From: Flavobacterium reichenbachii
GTDB taxonomy: Bacteria; Bacteroidota; Bacteroidia; Flavobacteriales; Flavobacteriaceae
Assembly (NCBI RefSeq): GCF_002217435.1
Contig: NZ_MUHF01000003.1
Coordinates: 1-64,000 of the forward strand
Length of the DNA stretch: 64,000 bases
Direction: 5' to 3'
Part shown: piece by piece, positions 61,543-64,000 of the stretch
How positions within the stretch are numbered: position 1 is the first letter of the stretch
Layout of the letters: every line of letters begins with the position of its first letter
The notes under the pieces: generated by a model
What the model was told of the DNA's origin: nothing
Database searches by the model: none
Seen by the model: only the letters and a program-made list of their open reading frames with translations
Program-made: the position numbers and the translations under genes

Positions 61543-63489
61543 ATGGCAAAACCACTAAAAATTCTTATTGTTGAAGATCAGTTTGTTGAGGCAAATCATT
61601 TACGATTAATGCTGAAGAAAGCGGGACATTCTGTGATCGGAATGGCACGTTCTGTACCAGACGCTAAATATTATATTGCACAAGAAAGACCAGAACTGGT
61701 TCTTTTGGATATTTTTCTTTCCGGAAGAGAAACCGGTATTGATCTTGCCGAAATACTGAAAGAAGATAATATTCCATTTATCTATCTTTCTGCAAATTCT
61801 AACGAAGAAGTTCTCAGCAAAGCTAAATTGACACATCCTTATGGATTTTTGGTCAAACCTTTTAGAGAAAAAGATTTATTGGTAACAATTGAGATTGCAG
61901 AATATCATCAGGAACACGGAATTGAATCTTCTATTAGAAAAGAACTTTTATTTCAGAAACAATTAAAAACAATAATTACAAAAAACGGTACTTGGGACGA
62001 CAGGGTTCTCAATATTATTACGTCTCTGCAGTCTCTTATTTCGTTTGATCTTGTAATGGCTGTTTTTTATTTGGACAATACGTTATCCAGCAGGGTTTTG
62101 GGATACGCAAGAACCGGTTTACACGAATATCAAAGAATAGGAATTGAAGAATTACAGAATATTACGGCCTTAAAAGAATCTGAAATAAATGAATTACGAA
62201 ATAGAAGTAAAGTCGAAACCGAAGCCATTTTCTATAATGATCAGAATTTTATAAAAATATGCGATAAAACCCCCATTAAAAAGCTGATAGCCAATTCGAT
62301 GAATATGAAGTCTAATTTCATGTTACCCGTTCCGCTTTCGCTCAGTGAAAACGGAGGATTGTATTTGTCTTTTTTCAGCAGGCAGTCTAATAATTACAAT
62401 AAAAATCATTTAACGCTGTGCGAAAGACTTCAGGAACCTTTAATTTATGCCATCGAAAATTTAATCAGTCATGATAAAAAAATAGATCAAAAAAATACTT
62501 CACTAAATCATAATGCTGGAAAAAATATAAAAATATCAGGTTTTGAATCGATAATAGGAAAAAGCCCAATGCTGCTAAAACTATTTGATCATATTATACA
62601 AGTTGCCCCAGCCGACACAACGGTTTTAATTACCGGAGAAAGCGGGACAGGAAAAGAAAGTATTGCTCATAGCATCCAGCAGCTTTCGAATAGAAAAAAT
62701 CAGCCTTTTGTAAAAATTAATTGTTCTGCACTGCCTCCAAGCCTTATAGAATCTGAGTTATTTGGACATGAAAAAGGATCTTTTACAGGCGCATCAGAAA
62801 GAAGAATCGGTAAGTTTGAACAAGCAGACAATGGTACTTTATTTCTGGACGAAATTGGTGATATGCCGTTAGAAATACAGGCAAAACTGCTTCGTGCGAT
62901 TCAGGAAAAAGAAATTGAACGCGTTGGAGGAAATCTTCCCATAAAAGTAAATGTCCGCATTATTGCCGCAACAAATTGTAATCTCGAAAAAGAAGTAGCC
63001 GATGGTCGTTTTAGACTTGATCTTTATTACAGATTAAATGTATTTCCTATTCAGCTGCCTCCTTTACGAGAACGTAAGGAAGATATTGGTCTTCTGGCTC
63101 GTCATTTTATTGCAGTCTATAGTTCTAAAACGGGAAAAAATGTAACCGAAATAGCAGAAAGCGCTTTAAAAAGTCTTTTATCGTATCAATGGCCCGGGAA
63201 TATTCGTGAACTCGAAAATCTTATTGAGAGAAGTATTCTTTTGGCAAAGAGTAACACAATTGAGCATATTCCGCTTCCTGTTATTGATGAAACTAAAATA
63301 AATAATAAGTCAAATGAGTGGTATTTTAAAACTATTCAGGAAAACGAAAGAGAGCATATTATCAATGTTTTGGAGAAATGCAACGGCAGAATACGAGGAA
63401 CAGGCGGCGCATCAGAAATATTAGGACTTCCTCCTACAACATTAGCTTCCAGAATGCAAAAATTAGGAATAAAGAGAAGCCACTTTTAA
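61543..63489 (+). CDS. Sigma-54-dependent response regulator
   Basis: This is a 648-residue transcriptional activator. The receiver domain (about 5-120) has phospho-acceptor Asp56 in [10 protein letters not shown] and Lys105 in LVKPF. A central region (about 140-310) looks GAF-like and may bind a ligand. The AAA+ domain (about 333-570) has Walker A GESGTGKE (365-372), the sigma-54 contact loop GSFTGA (412-417) instead of the canonical GAFTGA, Walker B LFLDEIGD (433-440) and the arginine-bearing [16 protein letters not shown] Fis-type helix-turn-helix ends the protein ([18 protein letters not shown]). It is co-transcribed with the HisKA_2 kinase. Combining receiver, GAF and AAA+ gives two sensing inputs. 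Target promoters are not in this window. Confidence 0.94.
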   Translation: MAKPLKILIVEDQFVEANHLRLMLKKAGHSVIGMARSVPDAKYYIAQERPELVLLDIFLSGRETGIDLAEILKEDNIPFIYLSANSNEEVLSKAKLTHPYGFLVKPFREKDLLVTIEIAEYHQEHGIESSIRKELLFQKQLKTIITKNGTWDDRVLNIITSLQSLISFDLVMAVFYLDNTLSSRVLGYARTGLHEYQRIGIEELQNITALKESEINELRNRSKVETEAIFYNDQNFIKICDKTPIKKLIANSMNMKSNFMLPVPLSLSENGGLYLSFFSRQSNNYNKNHLTLCERLQEPLIYAIENLISHDKKIDQKNTSLNHNAGKNIKISGFESIIGKSPMLLKLFDHIIQVAPADTTVLITGESGTGKESIAHSIQQLSNRKNQPFVKINCSALPPSLIESELFGHEKGSFTGASERRIGKFEQADNGTLFLDEIGDMPLEIQAKLLRAIQEKEIERVGGNLPIKVNVRIIAATNCNLEKEVADGRFRLDLYYRLNVFPIQLPPLRERKEDIGLLARHFIAVYSSKTGKNVTEIAESALKSLLSYQWPGNIRELENLIERSILLAKSNTIEHIPLPVIDETKINNKSNEWYFKTIQENEREHIINVLEKCNGRIRGTGGASEILGLPPTTLASRMQKLGIKRSHF

Positions 63490-63600
63490 TTGTGAATTGT
63501 TAATTATGAATTGTAAATTTTATTTGTAAAAATTTAAAAGTGAATGAAATATTTATCTAAGTTTCTCCATTCACCATTTACAATTCACCATTTACAATTA
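63487..63600. repeat. Degenerate inverted-repeat element (aattgtgaatt family)
   Basis: Both ends consist of related units (aattgtgaattgtt, gaattgtaaat on the left; attcaccatttacaattc, atttacaatt on the right), forming an imperfect inverted repeat of about 30 bp around a central AT-rich spacer. The element begins at the stop codon of the response regulator. It resembles short REP-like intergenic elements of Bacteroidota. Confidence 0.6.
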
Positions 63601-63620
63601 AAAAGAACGATATTAAGTTG

Positions 63621-63649
63621 CTATATTTTCGTTGTACGACGAAATATAG
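63621..63649. promoter_or_regulatory. Hairpin/palindrome before the alpha/beta hydrolase gene
   Basis: ctatattt-t-cgt pairs with acg-aaatatag around the loop tgtacg, an 11-bp stem with one bulged base. It lies about 105 bp before the hydrolase start and could be a terminator of the upstream operon or an operator. Confidence 0.4.
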
Positions 63650-63753
63650 TTCGTTTCAAATTATGTATTTTTATTTAAGTTATTAAAAATCAATAACTTG
63701 TAAATTAGGTTCGGTTTTAGTTTACACTTTGGCATAACATTAAAATATGTCTT

Positions 63754-64000
63754 ATGCTAACTGAAAACCCTACTACAATACTTTTTATTACAGGTGCATT
63801 TGTCAGCAATAAATGCTGGGATGAATGGAAAGTCTTTTTTGAGAATAAAGGCTTTAAAACTCTGGCTCCGGCATGGCCATACAAAGACGCTCCGGCAACA
63901 GTTTTACGAGATCGTCATCCAGATCCTCAGATTGCTGGTTTGCGATTAACTCATTTAATCGAACATTTTGAGGATATCGCTAAAAACCTTCCTCAAAAAC
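63754..64000 (+). CDS. Alpha/beta hydrolase, N-terminal part (runs off window)
   Basis: The frame is open from ATG 63754 to the window end: 82 codons, partial. The translated start contains TILFITGAFVSNKCWDEW, then APAWPYKDAPATVLRDRHPDP. The pattern of a hydrophobic first strand followed by a Gly-Ala-Phe oxyanion-type turn and a Trp-containing helix is that of alpha/beta hydrolases acting on small substrates. The nucleophile motif would lie beyond the window. An ATG at 63746 is in a different frame and stops at once. No signal peptide is present, so the protein is probably cytoplasmic. The substrate is unknown. Confidence 0.7.
   Translation, partial: MLTENPTTILFITGAFVSNKCWDEWKVFFENKGFKTLAPAWPYKDAPATVLRDRHPDPQIAGLRLTHLIEHFEDIAKNLPQK

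Noticed and set aside
1..64000. tRNA, rRNA, prophage or transposase genes
   Set aside because: None was recognised on either strand. The only mobile-like items are short non-coding repeats.

Overview
The window looks like a chromosomal segment of a Flavobacterium-like member of the Bacteroidota (Flavobacteriaceae). The evidence is AT-rich DNA, three SusC/SusD outer-membrane pairs, a giant hybrid two-component regulator with an AraC output domain, a type IX secretion (T9SS) C-terminal sorting domain, TANNTTTG-type -7 promoter elements, A-rich translation leaders without Shine-Dalgarno sequences, and a FecI/FecR-type sigma/anti-sigma pair. No rRNA, tRNA, CRISPR array, phage gene or transposase gene was seen.

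Region 1 (1-16326) is a polysaccharide utilisation locus read left to right: SusC, SusD, a SusE-like lipoprotein, GH76 endo-alpha-1,6-mannanase, GH2, GH125 exo-alpha-1,6-mannosidase, GH92 alpha-mannosidase, GH97 and a major-facilitator sugar porter. GH76 + GH125 + GH92 is the signature set for alpha-mannan of the yeast/fungal type: cut the alpha-1,6 backbone, strip side branches, trim to mannose, import.

Region 2 (16570-41609) is a second, adjoining locus. The regulator is on the minus strand. GH5-like, GH43, GH31, GH92 and GH43 enzymes follow divergently, then a second SusC/SusD/SusE set, a GH43 with six ricin-type repeats and a T9SS sorting tail, and a GH31 with PA14. Two regulatory signatures are interleaved across regions 1 and 2. 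A 16-bp perfect palindrome fused in the same register to a TANNTTTG box precedes SusC-1 and the first GH31 gene. A different block of about 118 bp, nearly identical in two copies, precedes the GH5 gene and SusC-2. This suggests that a LacI-type regulator (not in the window) and the hybrid two-component system divide control of one glycan programme.

Region 3 (41610-56401) is a trans-envelope-signalling uptake locus: ECF sigma factor, FecR anti-sigma factor, SusC with an N-terminal STN signalling domain, SusD, a thioredoxin-fold lipoprotein-sized protein, an S9 prolyl-oligopeptidase and an M16 zinc peptidase. The two peptidases suggest peptides rather than glycans as substrate.

Region 4 (56402-64000) is a set of unlinked housekeeping or signalling genes: a Crp/Fnr-type regulator, a small XRE regulator, a serine beta-lactamase-like hydrolase (minus), an endonuclease V-like protein (minus), a HisKA_2 histidine kinase with a sigma-54-type response regulator, and the start of an alpha/beta hydrolase that runs off the window. 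Intergenic regions hold several intrinsic-terminator hairpins and three kinds of short repetitive element.
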